Virus record (IMG/VR): IMGVR_UViG_3300044681_000091
Coordinates: 1 to 35,983 of that record
DNA length: 35,983 nt
Origin: a virus
Strand: one strand, 5' to 3'
The translations under genes and the position numbers were made by a program. How positions within the stretch are numbered: the first letter of the stretch is position 1; each line of letters opens with the position of its first letter. The notes beneath the pieces were generated by a model. That model saw only the letters and a program-made list of their open reading frames with translations, was not told the DNA's origin and searched no databases. Shown piece by piece: positions 7,708 to 16,112 of this stretch.

Positions 7708-10212
7708 TTAAATTGTAGCTGCCGAAACTCTGTTTCTGTCGAGTTCTTGAGCAGTTGTTACATCCTTAGCTACCACATAAGTTTTTATTGGTTTATCTAA
7801 TTGAGATTGTACTAAAGAAGCTAACTGGCTGACATTAGACTGACCTACAACATTAAAGTCTGGTGCCTGTACAGATGTCTCTGCTCCAGCAGTACTACCT
7901 GTGCTTACACTTGGTGGTGCAGCAGAGGCTGATGACTGAAATTGTTGTTTAGCAATCATAGCCACTTGAGCGAGACCCAATACAGTTGCGGCAGCGGCAG
8001 CAATCTGCGCTCTAATGATAGACGAAGGGTCTCCAATAATAAGCTGAGAACCATAAGCTCTTAGAGCTGAAGAGGCGGTGTCCATTAAAGCCATAGATAT
8101 TCTAAATGCCTTCTCTGTCTTAAACCTTTTCTTCTCTATAGCCTCTTGCTTTAATCTTAGCTTTTCTTCATTAGCTGCGATTTGCTGGTTTATCTTGTCC
8201 TTCTCATCCTTAGATAGGTTTTCATTAGAAAGTCTCGCTCTAAGCTCGTTATTTACTTTATTAGTCTTGTTTTCTTCCTTCTGGGCTTGAGCCTCAAAGT
8301 CAGCATCAATAAAGTCAGCAAGTGCTTGAACATATTCCTTAGCCTTGTCTATGTCGCTTGCAAACTTCTCTAATGATGCTTTTCTAATGGCAGTTTTAGA
8401 TTCCTCAGTCTTTCTTGTGTTTTCTATATCAAGAAGTCTAAGTTGCTCTTCAATCTCGCTATAAGCCTCTCCGTTTGCTTTTCTTTCAGCTAATTCATTC
8501 TGCAACTTCATTCTTTCTCCAACAAGGTCTTCTTGCCTAAACTTCTCTCTAAGCTCAAGTCTTTCAACTTCAGTTCTTGCGTCAGCAATTTGACCTTCTC
8601 TCTGGAATGATGTTATAGCTCTTCTTGTTCTAATAAACCCTTCAACATCTGATGATTGTTGAGCATCTTTTATGTTCTGAAGCTCTGTATTAAATGCTTT
8701 GTTAAGCATAAGCATAGCGTCGTTAAACTCAGCTTCAGCCTCAAGCAATTCATCTTTTAAAGTCTGGTCAGCCTCAAGGATGAGTCTCTTATAGTTCTCT
8801 TCATCTTCTTGAGTCCACTTATTGTCTTTTTCAGCCTGTGTCTTTTTCTCATCAAGCTGCTTAATATAGTTTTCTTTTCTTAGCTTCTCCTCGTTTAAAA
8901 ACTGCTGCTTCTTAATTTCAAGTTCAGCAATAGCAAATCCCCTATCTTGCTCTAATAAGCCTTCAGCATTTAGTGAGTTATCTTGCAAAGACTCTTGTCT
9001 GTACTTTTCTATCTCAGAAGATAAGTCGAATAAGTTTTGTTTAAAAGTAGCAAGCCTCTTATCGGTAGTTTCTTTGTCCTTTTTACAATCCCCAAATAGA
9101 AGGCATAAAAAGTTGTTTCCTTCAAGAGACTTTATTGTTTCGTCAAATCTTTTCTTGTTTCCAGATAATAATTCATCTACTTGAGAATCTATTGCGTCTA
9201 CTTGGCTTTGCAAGTTTTTCTCAAGATTAAATGCAGCAACCTGTCCAGTTTTGTTTAAAGTCTCTATAGCATTAGCTTGATACGCATATCCCTGTACGGT
9301 AGTCTTAAAACTCTTAGTAACAAGAGCGTCTGCCGCCTTCTGCCTTTCTTCCTCAAGAACCGCTCTCTGTTCATATAGTTTCTCAAGAGCGTCTTTCATT
9401 GTTTTTTCTTGAGCCTCGAAAATTAACAATTTAGCTCTTGCTTCAATATATTCTTCAACAGAGCCAGTCAATTCATCAAACCCATCTTTCTTTAATTTCG
9501 CTAAAGCTCCCTGGTATTCTAATGAAGATTTACTTGACTGCTTAATTGTCTCTCCGTATTGCCTTAAAAGAGCTATTTGACCCTGCGCTCCAGCTAACGC
9601 TTTTGTTGTGTCTTCTGTAGCCTTTTTAGCTTCTCTCTGGCTTAATGTATATTTTTCAATAAGAGTAATAACTAACTGAATAGCTATAACAACACCACCA
9701 GCACCAAGTAGTTGCCTTCCTAAATTTTTAAAAGCACCTGAAACACCTTGAGAATCTTTAACAAGAGCAACGAAATAGTAAGATAACTGAGACAAGTTAT
9801 TCGCTACCGCAGTAAACCCATAGTTAGCATCAGATACAGTTCTACCAACTTCTACAAGAGTCTGTGAAGCAAGCCCAGAGCTATTCCTAAGCCTATCCAT
9901 ACTATCGGTTGTCTTGATAGTGTTGTCGCTAAATGCAGCAAGCTCTAACTTTTGTTTATTTATCTCCTCAGTTACTGCCCTATACTCGAAAGGCATTTCT
10001 TTCAACTTCCTGCTCTGTCTTTCAAGAGCGGTTATGTTTCGCCTTATAGACTCCTCATTCTTATTTCTAACCGCCATACTTGCAATAAGCGTATTAGACA
10101 AAGACTTTTCAGCAGCTTCAATATCTTTTAAGGATGTCTTAAACCCATTTAACTCTACGGTAGCTTCATCAGTATCAACCGTAATCTTTATTAACTTATC
10201 TAATTCTGCCAT
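7708..10212 (-). CDS. Tail tape measure protein
   Basis: 834 aa, the longest gene here. It is almost wholly helical and coiled coil, rich in Glu/Lys/Gln/Ala, with a hydrophobic segment near residues 165-186 (LLGAGGVVIAIQLVITLIE) and a low-complexity Ser/Ala/Pro tail. This is the standard architecture of tape measure proteins, which set tail length and pass into the host envelope. At roughly 0.15 nm per residue the tail would be about 125 nm (rule of thumb). In most siphophages this gene follows the tail assembly chaperone directly; here five genes separate them. It overlaps a 51-codon gene by 13 nt. Confidence 0.9.
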   Translation of the reverse strand: MAELDKLIKITVDTDEATVELNGFKTSLKDIEAAEKSLSNTLIASMAVRNKNEESIRRNITALERQSRKLKEMPFEYRAVTEEINKQKLELAAFSDNTIKTTDSMDRLRNSSGLASQTLVEVGRTVSDANYGFTAVANNLSQLSYYFVALVKDSQGVSGAFKNLGRQLLGAGGVVIAIQLVITLIEKYTLSQREAKKATEDTTKALAGAQGQIALLRQYGETIKQSSKSSLEYQGALAKLKKDGFDELTGSVEEYIEARAKLLIFEAQEKTMKDALEKLYEQRAVLEEERQKAADALVTKSFKTTVQGYAYQANAIETLNKTGQVAAFNLEKNLQSQVDAIDSQVDELLSGNKKRFDETIKSLEGNNFLCLLFGDCKKDKETTDKRLATFKQNLFDLSSEIEKYRQESLQDNSLNAEGLLEQDRGFAIAELEIKKQQFLNEEKLRKENYIKQLDEKKTQAEKDNKWTQEDEENYKRLILEADQTLKDELLEAEAEFNDAMLMLNKAFNTELQNIKDAQQSSDVEGFIRTRRAITSFQREGQIADARTEVERLELREKFRQEDLVGERMKLQNELAERKANGEAYSEIEEQLRLLDIENTRKTEESKTAIRKASLEKFASDIDKAKEYVQALADFIDADFEAQAQKEENKTNKVNNELRARLSNENLSKDEKDKINQQIAANEEKLRLKQEAIEKKRFKTEKAFRISMALMDTASSALRAYGSQLIIGDPSSIIRAQIAAAAATVLGLAQVAMIAKQQFQSSASAAPPSVSTGSTAGAETSVQAPDFNVVGQSNVSQLASLVQSQLDKPIKTYVVAKDVTTAQELDRNRVSAATI

Positions 10213-10355
10213 TGTCTATTTCTTTTAATGCTTTCCTTTAATTCTTTTAAGTTTGTCGGTGCTTTATACTTGCCTTTAGCGATGTCTATATCCTCATCAC
10301 CTATATACCAGTCTGAGTTGTTTAGTAGGTCTAATATGTGTTTTAGTGTATTCAT
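10200..10355 (-). CDS. Small protein between tail-tip and tape measure genes
   Basis: 51 aa, MNTLKHILDLLNNSDWYIGD, then EDIDIAKGKYKAPTNLKELK and a basic end (ESIKRNRQWQN). Its ATG overlaps the stop of the tail-tip gene (ATGA) and its end overlaps the tape measure start by 13 nt, so it is very likely translated by coupling. No family recognised; a role as a chaperone for the tape measure is possible but speculative. Confidence 0.65.
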   Translation of the reverse strand: MNTLKHILDLLNNSDWYIGDEDIDIAKGKYKAPTNLKELKESIKRNRQWQN

Positions 10356-12403
10356 AACTTGTTTTTTAGTTCAAACTCAGCTTTTCCTTCTCCTAAATTG
10401 TATTCCACTTGATTTATAGTATATTCTCTTTGGTTTACAATTATAGTGTCCTCTAACTTTATAGCATTGCTTCCGCTTAGTAGCGATAATGGCAAGTTAG
10501 CGGTGACCTTAACAAATCTTGTTCTAACATCAAAGACAGAAGATATATAATCGCTGTAATAGTTATTAAACAAAGTCTGTTCAAACACCGTGTTTGTGTA
10601 TTCGTTTAACTCAGCCTTGAAATTGATGTTTATATCTGTATCTGTTAAAGCAAGTGAGTTGCTTGGTATGTAGTATGTGCCAATATCTACGGGTGTAGTT
10701 CCGTCTGTAACTCTAATGTTTGTACCTGTTTGCTGATAAGCATAGAACACAAGTGGCGCACCAACATAAGGCTGACCAGTTCCGTCATCGTTCAACTTAT
10801 CTACAGACCAACCCCATTGCACAACGGTTGAAGCTCCTGTATTTACTTCGTATAATCTCTCATACTTGTGATGCGCAAATGGCACAGTTATCTCGTACTT
10901 CTGTCCATCGTATTTATCCTGTATAGCATACTCTTCTTCTGCCCACTCATAGTTAAACTGCTCTAAGTGATTTTGAGCAAATAAAGACTTGGTATCAGAG
11001 TATTTAAATGAAATTTGATTATATAAGTTAGATGGAGATACTACGGATGAAGAAACATCTACATACTTGGTTATATCTTTAGGCGTTCCGCTTGCATAGA
11101 ACGCATCTAAGGGCTTAACTACAATTTCTGAACCGCTATCATAGGCAGTAAGGTTAAACATCTTAAATAGCCCTGTAAGAAAGTCTATGACCTTCATCTT
11201 GGGTATGTTTAAGTTGACATCAAATACAATATCCGTAGTTAGAGCCTGATTAGCGGTAAAGGTAAACGTATTAGTTGTGTTGCCAGCAGAAGCATATCTG
11301 GTTAGAAATATGTTAGTACTTGAGCTTACATCAAATGCAGTCGTGTGCTGAATCCTAACCTTATAAGTACCATTGCTTGTTAAGTCAAAAGCGGTAAATG
11401 AATAAGAATAAGCACCAGAGTTTCCAACGAATGATTGTATAACAGAACCATTTTGCTCTATGAAAATGTCAAATGAATCTGTTGCGCTAACATTAACATC
11501 TAACTGCATATTATACTTAGACGCGCCAGATTCGCCTATGTCAAATATCTGAAAGTTATCACCACTCCAATATGTGCCATTCCAAGTGGTATAAGGAAAC
11601 TTATTTAAGTAAACACTTCTTGGTTCTGAAGTATCAATCTTGCCCTTTTCTCTATGTAGCCACATATAGAGATTATAAAAGTCGTTCTCAGACGTACTAA
11701 AGAAATCATTGCTAAATACAATATCGGAAGCATATCCGTTGGCGATGCTATATTTATTCTCTATGGCTTTAATGATGCAGTACAACCTAATAGCATACTT
11801 CATATTTGTGTAATCACCACCAGAAGAACCAGTAGCAACCGCTAAGTTACCAGAACCGCTTGATGTACTATAGTACCATCTCTCTTCTGCGCTAATTAAT
11901 GGAGTTATAATAGCGTCAGGGTAAGATACGGAATCAACAGTTATATCTCTTCCGTTTTGCAAGTAAGTCCTTACATTTAGATAATTGTAGTTAGTGTTAA
12001 AGTTAGACAACCAAGTCAAGTCCTCTAATTGGTCTTCACCGAGCAAATCCTTCAAAGATACTAATCCACCAAAGAATGTCAACTTATAGGCATAAGCCTT
12101 GTTGTCCTTCATTTCCACTTCGTCAAGCCTAATCTTGCCAGTTTTAAATGGCTGGTAATTTATCTCCAATACCGCATCAGCTTTTACTCTGGCATCAAAG
12201 CCATTATTTAGGTCTGGGTTGTAATAGTGTTTAAAGATTTTATTGTTTTGTCTTGAGGCAGGCACATTGAATCCCTGAGAATAGTCAGAGAATACCTTGC
12301 CAATGTCCCTTACATTCTGAATAGATGAGGTGATGCTAACGCCTTCGTCATCAAACATCTCAACACGCTCACCATTTACATATAACTGTATAGAATACTT
12401 CAT
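10352..12403 (-). CDS. Large tail-tip / baseplate-like structural protein
   Basis: 683 aa. The N-terminal region (DIGKVFSDYSQGFNVPASR, KIFKHYYNPDLNNGFDARVK, INYQPFKTGKIRLDEVEMKD, YKLTFFGG) is a pattern I know from Bacteroidota phage tail-tip proteins. It continues as a long beta-rich protein with carbohydrate-module-like stretches (SFVGNSGAYSYSFTAFDL, NGTYKVRIQH) around residues 290-390, and ends in a second conserved block (TIIVNQREYTINQVEYNLGEG). It probably forms part of the distal tail and host contact. It lies next to the 377-aa protein with a 0-nt gap and overlaps the next gene by ATGA. Confidence 0.65.
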   Translation of the reverse strand: MKYSIQLYVNGERVEMFDDEGVSITSSIQNVRDIGKVFSDYSQGFNVPASRQNNKIFKHYYNPDLNNGFDARVKADAVLEINYQPFKTGKIRLDEVEMKDNKAYAYKLTFFGGLVSLKDLLGEDQLEDLTWLSNFNTNYNYLNVRTYLQNGRDITVDSVSYPDAIITPLISAEERWYYSTSSGSGNLAVATGSSGGDYTNMKYAIRLYCIIKAIENKYSIANGYASDIVFSNDFFSTSENDFYNLYMWLHREKGKIDTSEPRSVYLNKFPYTTWNGTYWSGDNFQIFDIGESGASKYNMQLDVNVSATDSFDIFIEQNGSVIQSFVGNSGAYSYSFTAFDLTSNGTYKVRIQHTTAFDVSSSTNIFLTRYASAGNTTNTFTFTANQALTTDIVFDVNLNIPKMKVIDFLTGLFKMFNLTAYDSGSEIVVKPLDAFYASGTPKDITKYVDVSSSVVSPSNLYNQISFKYSDTKSLFAQNHLEQFNYEWAEEEYAIQDKYDGQKYEITVPFAHHKYERLYEVNTGASTVVQWGWSVDKLNDDGTGQPYVGAPLVFYAYQQTGTNIRVTDGTTPVDIGTYYIPSNSLALTDTDININFKAELNEYTNTVFEQTLFNNYYSDYISSVFDVRTRFVKVTANLPLSLLSGSNAIKLEDTIIVNQREYTINQVEYNLGEGKAEFELKNKL

Positions 12404-13537
12404 CTATCTAATAGTGTTTATTTTGTCAAATGCGTACTCAAACTCAAGAGTGTAGTCAATCAACTTGTCATTTACGCTTGTTTTAAAGCTAAGCGAGTTA
12501 CTATTTAGGGAAACTGGCAAAACATCTGTTCCGTTGTCTATCCAAATCTGTTCACTAAGCATTAGTTGTTTAATGACTTCGTTATATTGCTCATCAATGA
12601 ATCCTGTGTTCATACTGATTCTCTCTCTACCATTCTTGTTGTAAATCTTATATTGAGGAGAAGATGTGCTATAGGTAACAGGGCTTCCGCTAAAGTCCAT
12701 TATATTAGCCTTGTAAGACTCAGAAGTAGTGCTTAGGCTATTAACTGCCTTCTTGAAAAACCAAATGTTCTGCAATGCTCCAAACTTGTTATAGAAGATT
12801 ACATTCATAGGAGCGTATTTGCACTCTTCAATCTCCTCAAGAGTTATAACTGTTGTGCCTCCTCCTGTAGTAGATGCTATAGTGATTGTGTCTCCATCTT
12901 GCAATTCAGCAGAAGCGGTAAGTCTCACATATTGAATCTTTTGGTCTGTGTCTCCTGTGTCAGCAATGTTAATCGGAGTCAAAGCATAACCCCAAGACAC
13001 ATCATAAGTGTTCCAGAAGTCCTCTACTGCTTCCCATAGAACATCAGCTCCAGCATCGGAGGTAAGTGTAATAGTAGATAAATCCTCAGCCCATATAGGA
13101 AATACGATGTCTTGTCCTGAGTTATAGTATATAATTGTGTTTGATTGTAAGAGTTGTTTAGATAGTTCAGCATTTACACCATCCTCAAAGTTGGTATAAC
13201 CATCTACTGCGAGCATATTTGCAGATGCGCCACTAAAGATGTTAGTCCCTGATGAATTATAGATGTTATAGCTATACTTAACCCAAACAATATCTGTTGA
13301 GTAATTACCATACTCGGTAACTAAAAAGTCTTTTATGTACTCAGACAACTCAAATACCACATAGTTTGAGTCAGCTATCTCATATTTAGTGAAAGTATAG
13401 TTAGCCGTGCCTGGTATATCGGTAGTCTCACCTGTCCATACAAAAAGACTAAGTGTAACATAGTTTAAAGCGGCAGATGTTCCGCCTGTTGGTACTTTTG
13501 CGTAGTAAGGACTTCTTACATTTATCTTTGTACTCAT
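12404..13537 (-). CDS. Distal-tail-like structural protein, unknown
   Basis: 377 aa, beta-rich with Thr/Ser/Asn/Tyr abundance and no signal peptide. It begins MSTKINVRSPYYAKVPTGGT, a start typical of Bacteroidota phage tail-tip proteins, and carries ELSEYIKDFLVTEYG, a CKYAPMNVIFYNKFGALQNIWFF block (about 237-260) and a late DYTLEFEYAFDKINTIR strand. It abuts the 683-aa tail protein directly, so both probably belong to the same tip complex. No enzymatic motif is seen. Confidence 0.6.
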   Translation of the reverse strand: MSTKINVRSPYYAKVPTGGTSAALNYVTLSLFVWTGETTDIPGTANYTFTKYEIADSNYVVFELSEYIKDFLVTEYGNYSTDIVWVKYSYNIYNSSGTNIFSGASANMLAVDGYTNFEDGVNAELSKQLLQSNTIIYYNSGQDIVFPIWAEDLSTITLTSDAGADVLWEAVEDFWNTYDVSWGYALTPINIADTGDTDQKIQYVRLTASAELQDGDTITIASTTGGGTTVITLEEIEECKYAPMNVIFYNKFGALQNIWFFKKAVNSLSTTSESYKANIMDFSGSPVTYSTSSPQYKIYNKNGRERISMNTGFIDEQYNEVIKQLMLSEQIWIDNGTDVLPVSLNSNSLSFKTSVNDKLIDYTLEFEYAFDKINTIR

Positions 13538-13546
13538 ATCGTTTTA

Positions 13547-14059
13547 TTATTGCTTCTTATATATTATCTTTTCCAATTCTATTTGTAAGTCTGCTCCAAA
13601 GGCTAAAGCTAAATCTTGTCCCATCTGCGCAGATATTCTCTCAAACACCAATGTTAAGAAGTTAGTCCCTTTATTATTAAACCTCTCCAGAGAGCCATTT
13701 TTTGATATGCCATCAGCGACTTTGTAAGCAATCCTATTCGCATCTTTTAATGTTTTAGGCTTAAATCTTCCCTTAGAGTCTCTAATTCTAAAGTTATCCT
13801 TACTCATAATCCACCTTGCTATAGCACTTAAAGGAGGTAACTTCTTTCCAACACCCCTACCTTCATCTATAATCCTACCATAGCTATATCCACTTATGAC
13901 TAAGGCAATAGAGTTATTTAATTGGTCTATGTCGAAAACAAGGCTATTAGATAGGTCTCCAGAGGCAATAGTCTTATCTGCTACTAACTTTCTTCTATAC
14001 TCCCTAATAAGTAGGTCTCCGTATAGCTTTAATTCTCTATCTAAGGCATTCTGATTCAT
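13547..14059 (-). CDS. HK97 gp10-like neck / head-closure protein
   Basis: 170 aa. The centre (SGYSYGRIIDEGRGVGKKLPP, then LSAIARWIMSKDNFRIRD) matches the YG.IIDEGRG..PP...I..W signature I associate with HK97 gp10-type or virion morphogenesis proteins, which act at the head-tail joint. A helix-rich N-terminus and a basic segment (RDSKGRFKPKTLKD) surround it. It is 13 nt from the following gene in the operon. Its distance from the portal and connector genes (over 10 kb) is unusual. Confidence 0.7.
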   Translation of the reverse strand: MNQNALDRELKLYGDLLIREYRRKLVADKTIASGDLSNSLVFDIDQLNNSIALVISGYSYGRIIDEGRGVGKKLPPLSAIARWIMSKDNFRIRDSKGRFKPKTLKDANRIAYKVADGISKNGSLERFNNKGTNFLTLVFERISAQMGQDLALAFGADLQIELEKIIYKKQ

Positions 14060-14072
14060 TATTATTTATAGA

Positions 14073-14531
14073 TTAGCAGACAGATATATTATTAGCCACT
14101 TGTATCTGTAAGTTAGCTCCCCAGCCAGCTAATTCATTCTCAAATCTATCCATAAATGGAGTAGCCTCTACATTACCTATGAGCTGGACGTTATCGCTAA
14201 ACAAAGTACCTCTCGACAACTGACTTACCACATCATTAATCACCTGTAATTGGGTGTTTAATATATCGTGTAGGTTAGTGTTTTTAAAGAACTCATCATC
14301 TGTGTTGTCATTCTTATTGTAGTCAACCACATCTAAGCATAGTATCTGCATACTAAATGTAATTGTGTTGTTGCCTATCTGTGCATTAGAGATGTTTAAA
14401 TGGGCTAAAGGAAATATCGTAGTCTTATCTAAGTCCACCTGAAAGATGTCTCCATAGGTAACCGTAAATACATTAGGGTTAGACCTTAGCCTGTCTTTTA
14501 TCTTGTCTAATATGTCGTAAAACTGTGTCAT
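14073..14531 (-). CDS. Putative tail terminator / completion protein
   Basis: 152 aa: MTQFYDILDKIKDRLRSNPN, then DIFQVDLDKTTIFPLAHLNI and ITFSMQILCLDVVDYNKN, then LQVINDVVSQLSRGTLF and a late FENELAGWGANLQIQVANN. The mix of a short helix, two beta strands, then a helix and a final strand fits tail terminator proteins that cap the tube. It lies just before the gp10-like gene, a frequent pairing. Call is from layout and predicted secondary structure, not from a firm family match. Confidence 0.5.
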   Translation of the reverse strand: MTQFYDILDKIKDRLRSNPNVFTVTYGDIFQVDLDKTTIFPLAHLNISNAQIGNNTITFSMQILCLDVVDYNKNDNTDDEFFKNTNLHDILNTQLQVINDVVSQLSRGTLFSDNVQLIGNVEATPFMDRFENELAGWGANLQIQVANNISVC

Positions 14532-14548
14532 CTATTTATTGTTTATAC

Positions 14549-15360
14549 CTATTGTCTATATGCTTGCTTAATCATTGCTGCCTCTAAATCAGATTTCTCT
14601 TTCTCAAACTCTAACCACATTAGGCATTTATGTAATGAAATTTTGGTAATCTCATCAATTCTTCGTATGTCTGCTCCAGCGAGACTATAAATTGACTGAT
14701 ACCATCCCCATTTTTTACCAAAGGCATCTTTGGAAGTGAGGAACTGCCCTTGTCCGCTATCTCCTGTGCCTGTTGATGTAAAGAGAGAATTGTATATTTC
14801 GATAATTTTTTCCCTAAACGATAAAAAAAAACTTGTGCGCCAAAGGCTACATTAAGCGGAGCATCCTTCATAACCTCAGACCACTTATCACTACCACCAT
14901 AATCCTCTATCAAATACAAGTCCTTCTTGCCAGCTATAATGGGTCTATATAAAACTGCCATAGCTTTGTGCATAGTGTCTATGCTCTGCATATACTTCTC
15001 AGCATCTAAATACTCACCAAAGGACATATCATCCAGCTTAGGTATAAATCCAAACTCCACAGTCACACCATCACTACCAGTCATCTTAAACCTTCTAACT
15101 AAAGGCACATCCTCATTAAGACACTTGCTTATCTGATTTATAACAGACTCAAACATAGAAACAGGCAATCCATAGCTCTCTTTCAATGTAAGCCCGCAGA
15201 ATATCTCCAGGGACTTTAAATTCAAAAACTCAGCAGCTTCTGAAGTACTTCTGTCCTCTACACCATTCAATATCTTAGCGTACTTCTGATATTGATGTAG
15301 CTTTATACCCGCCATCTCTGTAGGCACTCTTAACTCTAACTCTATCTTCTCTTTGTTCAT
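14549..15360 (-). CDS. Tail assembly chaperone, long form made by -1 frameshift
   Basis: The first 179 codons are read in the frame starting at 15360. At the T9 run (minus strand 14831-14823) the codons GTT TTT TTT give a classic T-TTT-TTT slip site, and a shift to -1 after 14824 opens 91 more codons ending at TAG 14549. The -1 stretch encodes a protein-like domain, FGKKWGWYQSIYSLAGADIR, then RIDEITKISLHKCLMWLEFE, as in known Bacteroidota tail chaperones. The -1 frame has a TAA at 14852-14854 just upstream of the slip site and no ATG before it, so it cannot be a separate gene. Predicted long form: 270 aa. The lambda gpG/gpGT pair works this way. A one-base homopolymer error is the alternative. 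Confidence 0.8.
14620..15360 (-). CDS. Tail assembly chaperone, unshifted short form
   Basis: 246 aa without the frameshift. The N-terminal part, MNKEKIELELRVPTEMAGIK, then KLDDMSFGEYLDAEKYMQSI, is a common first domain of Bacteroidota tail chaperones. It also appears to be protein-like after the slip point (VFFYRLGKKLSKYT, GDGISQFIVSLEQTYEELMR), so about 67 codons are read in two frames. It coats the tape measure before tube assembly. It is the first gene of the virion transcript, 75-90 nt downstream of a TATATTTG promoter element. Confidence 0.72.
   Translation of the reverse strand: MNKEKIELELRVPTEMAGIKLHQYQKYAKILNGVEDRSTSEAAEFLNLKSLEIFCGLTLKESYGLPVSMFESVINQISKCLNEDVPLVRRFKMTGSDGVTVEFGFIPKLDDMSFGEYLDAEKYMQSIDTMHKAMAVLYRPIIAGKKDLYLIEDYGGSDKWSEVMKDAPLNVAFGAQVFFYRLGKKLSKYTILSLHQQAQEIADKGSSSLPKMPLVKNGDGISQFIVSLEQTYEELMRLPKFHYINA
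14823..14832 (-). other. Ribosomal -1 slippery sequence (T9)
   Basis: The minus strand reads G followed by nine T, with zero-frame codons GTT TTT TTT TAT. The heptamer T TTT TTT permits tandem P- and A-site slippage. A second A-rich candidate (GGG AAA AAA) lies 15 nt further on. I did not find an obvious strong stimulatory hairpin immediately downstream. Confidence 0.7.
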
Positions 15361-15404
15361 ATATCTATATAACTAAATTATTCAATAATGTATCACCTTC
15401 TATC

Positions 15405-15425
15405 TATTTAGAATTAGTCTAAATA
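15405..15425. promoter_or_regulatory. 21-bp dyad TATTTAGA-N5-TCTAAATA (operator candidate, copy 1)
   Basis: A perfect 8-bp inverted repeat with a 5-nt centre (ATTAG). It lies just downstream of the TATATTTG promoter element (15446-15453), between it and the first virion gene, where a repressor would block early elongation. The same dyad occurs perfectly at 17842-17862 and with two mismatches at 16053-16073. Confidence 0.6.
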
Positions 15426-15445
15426 ACAATAACGATATTTATTCA

Positions 15446-15453
15446 CAAATATA
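15446..15453 (-). promoter_or_regulatory. -7 element TATATTTG of the virion operon
   Basis: The minus strand reads TATATTTG, an exact match to the Bacteroidota -7 consensus TAnnTTTG. No clean TTG is present at the -33 spacing, so it may need an activator or a phage sigma factor. It would start RNA about 70-80 nt upstream of the tail chaperone ATG. Confidence 0.5.
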
Positions 15454-15509
15454 GCTTAAAAACGGAACACTTTTGCTATATTGCAGTTATATATACAGAG
15501 CCGCAAATC

Positions 15510-15710
15510 TCTTTAAGTTGCTAAACTTGTGGATGTCTCGTGAAGACTGTACACCACTTGGTTCAGATAAATTTAGGCTTAGGAATTGCGATGTCGAGAA
15601 TAATCTCCCTTAGTCTTTCGATGCACCCCAACATCATTCAACCTAACCCACAAGAACGCAAACAAGTTCTTTTGCAAGAACAATTATAAAGACAAGGGGG
15701 GTGCTTCAAT
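15510..15710 (+). ncRNA. Hairpin-rich non-coding segment, possible structured RNA
   Basis: Perfect stems in order: AAGTT/AACTT (15515-19 with 15524-28), GTGG...GTCT/AGAC...CCAC (15529-15557), a long-range GCACCCC/GGGGTGC (15623-29 with 15698-704), and inside it AAGAAC / GTTCTT / AAGAAC (15652-57, 15666-71, 15676-81), where the middle arm can pair with either flank. Such a triple arrangement allows two exclusive folds. I see no consensus promoter, and perfect stems do not fix the strand, so the plus-strand label is tentative. It could also be a DNA element such as an origin. Confidence 0.4.
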
Positions 15711-15764
15711 CCACTTCCTATTATTGTTTATACATACTGTTTAGCCTACAATTTCAAAAGTGAA

Positions 15765-15862
15765 TGAAATCGTTAAAATGGAGTGAATCACTTCGGAAAA
15801 ACCCGTTTTACGTTGAAATCATTAAATCGATGTGAATAGCAATCCAAACCCTCAATTTACGT
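15765..15862. repeat. Imperfect tandem repeat, period about 49 bp
   Basis: Two units begin TGAAATCGTTAAA (15765) and TGAAATCATTAAA (15814). Both continue with GTGAAT, then AAACCC and TTTACGTT at similar spacing. The first unit also contains a hairpin AAGTGA...TCACTT. The block looks like diverged iteron-type repeats or two binding sites. No third unit was seen. Confidence 0.45.
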
Positions 15863-15875
15863 TACTTTGCTCTAA

Positions 15876-15900
15876 AACGCATTTTAAAGCGTTCTAACGC
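15876..15900. repeat. Three alternating arms AACGC / GCGTT / AACGC
   Basis: AACGC at 15876-80 and again at 15896-900 flank GCGTT at 15889-93, so the middle arm can pair left or right. It repeats, with other bases, the design of the AAGAAC/GTTCTT/AAGAAC triple at 15652-15681. Confidence 0.4.
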
Positions 15901-16052
15901 ACTATCTTTGGTTGAGGTATAGATAGGTATCACCTTAGTAGAGAAAGTTCATTAGAGGCGATTTATTAGTGTTTATAAGGGCTTGGAATGGTTTGTTATG
16001 CATCTTATCCCTACCTAATCAAATTATCAGCACATTAGCAAAAAAATACATT

Positions 16053-16073
16053 TATTTAGACTAATTAAAAATA
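16053..16073. promoter_or_regulatory. Degenerate copy of the TATTTAGA dyad (operator candidate)
   Basis: TATTTAGA-N5-TAAAAATA; the left arm is exact and the right arm matches 6 of 8. It lies 14 nt from the terminator at 16087-16112. Confidence 0.4.
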
Positions 16074-16086
16074 AGGATTTAGGTAT

Positions 16087-16112
16087 AAAAAAAGGGGGCT
16101 TAATTGCCCCCC
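16087..16112 (-). terminator. Terminator closing the 17.6-16.1 kb cassette
   Basis: On the minus strand GGGGGC-AATTAA-GCCCCC followed by seven T, 26 nt after the stop codon of the gene at 16138-16977. It separates the accessory cassette from the virion promoter. Confidence 0.9.

Noticed and set aside
15533-15613. 26-codon plus-strand ORF (MSREDCTPLGSDKFRL...) in the gene-free block
   Set aside because: Too short, lies across strong hairpins, and no start signal or family support was seen.
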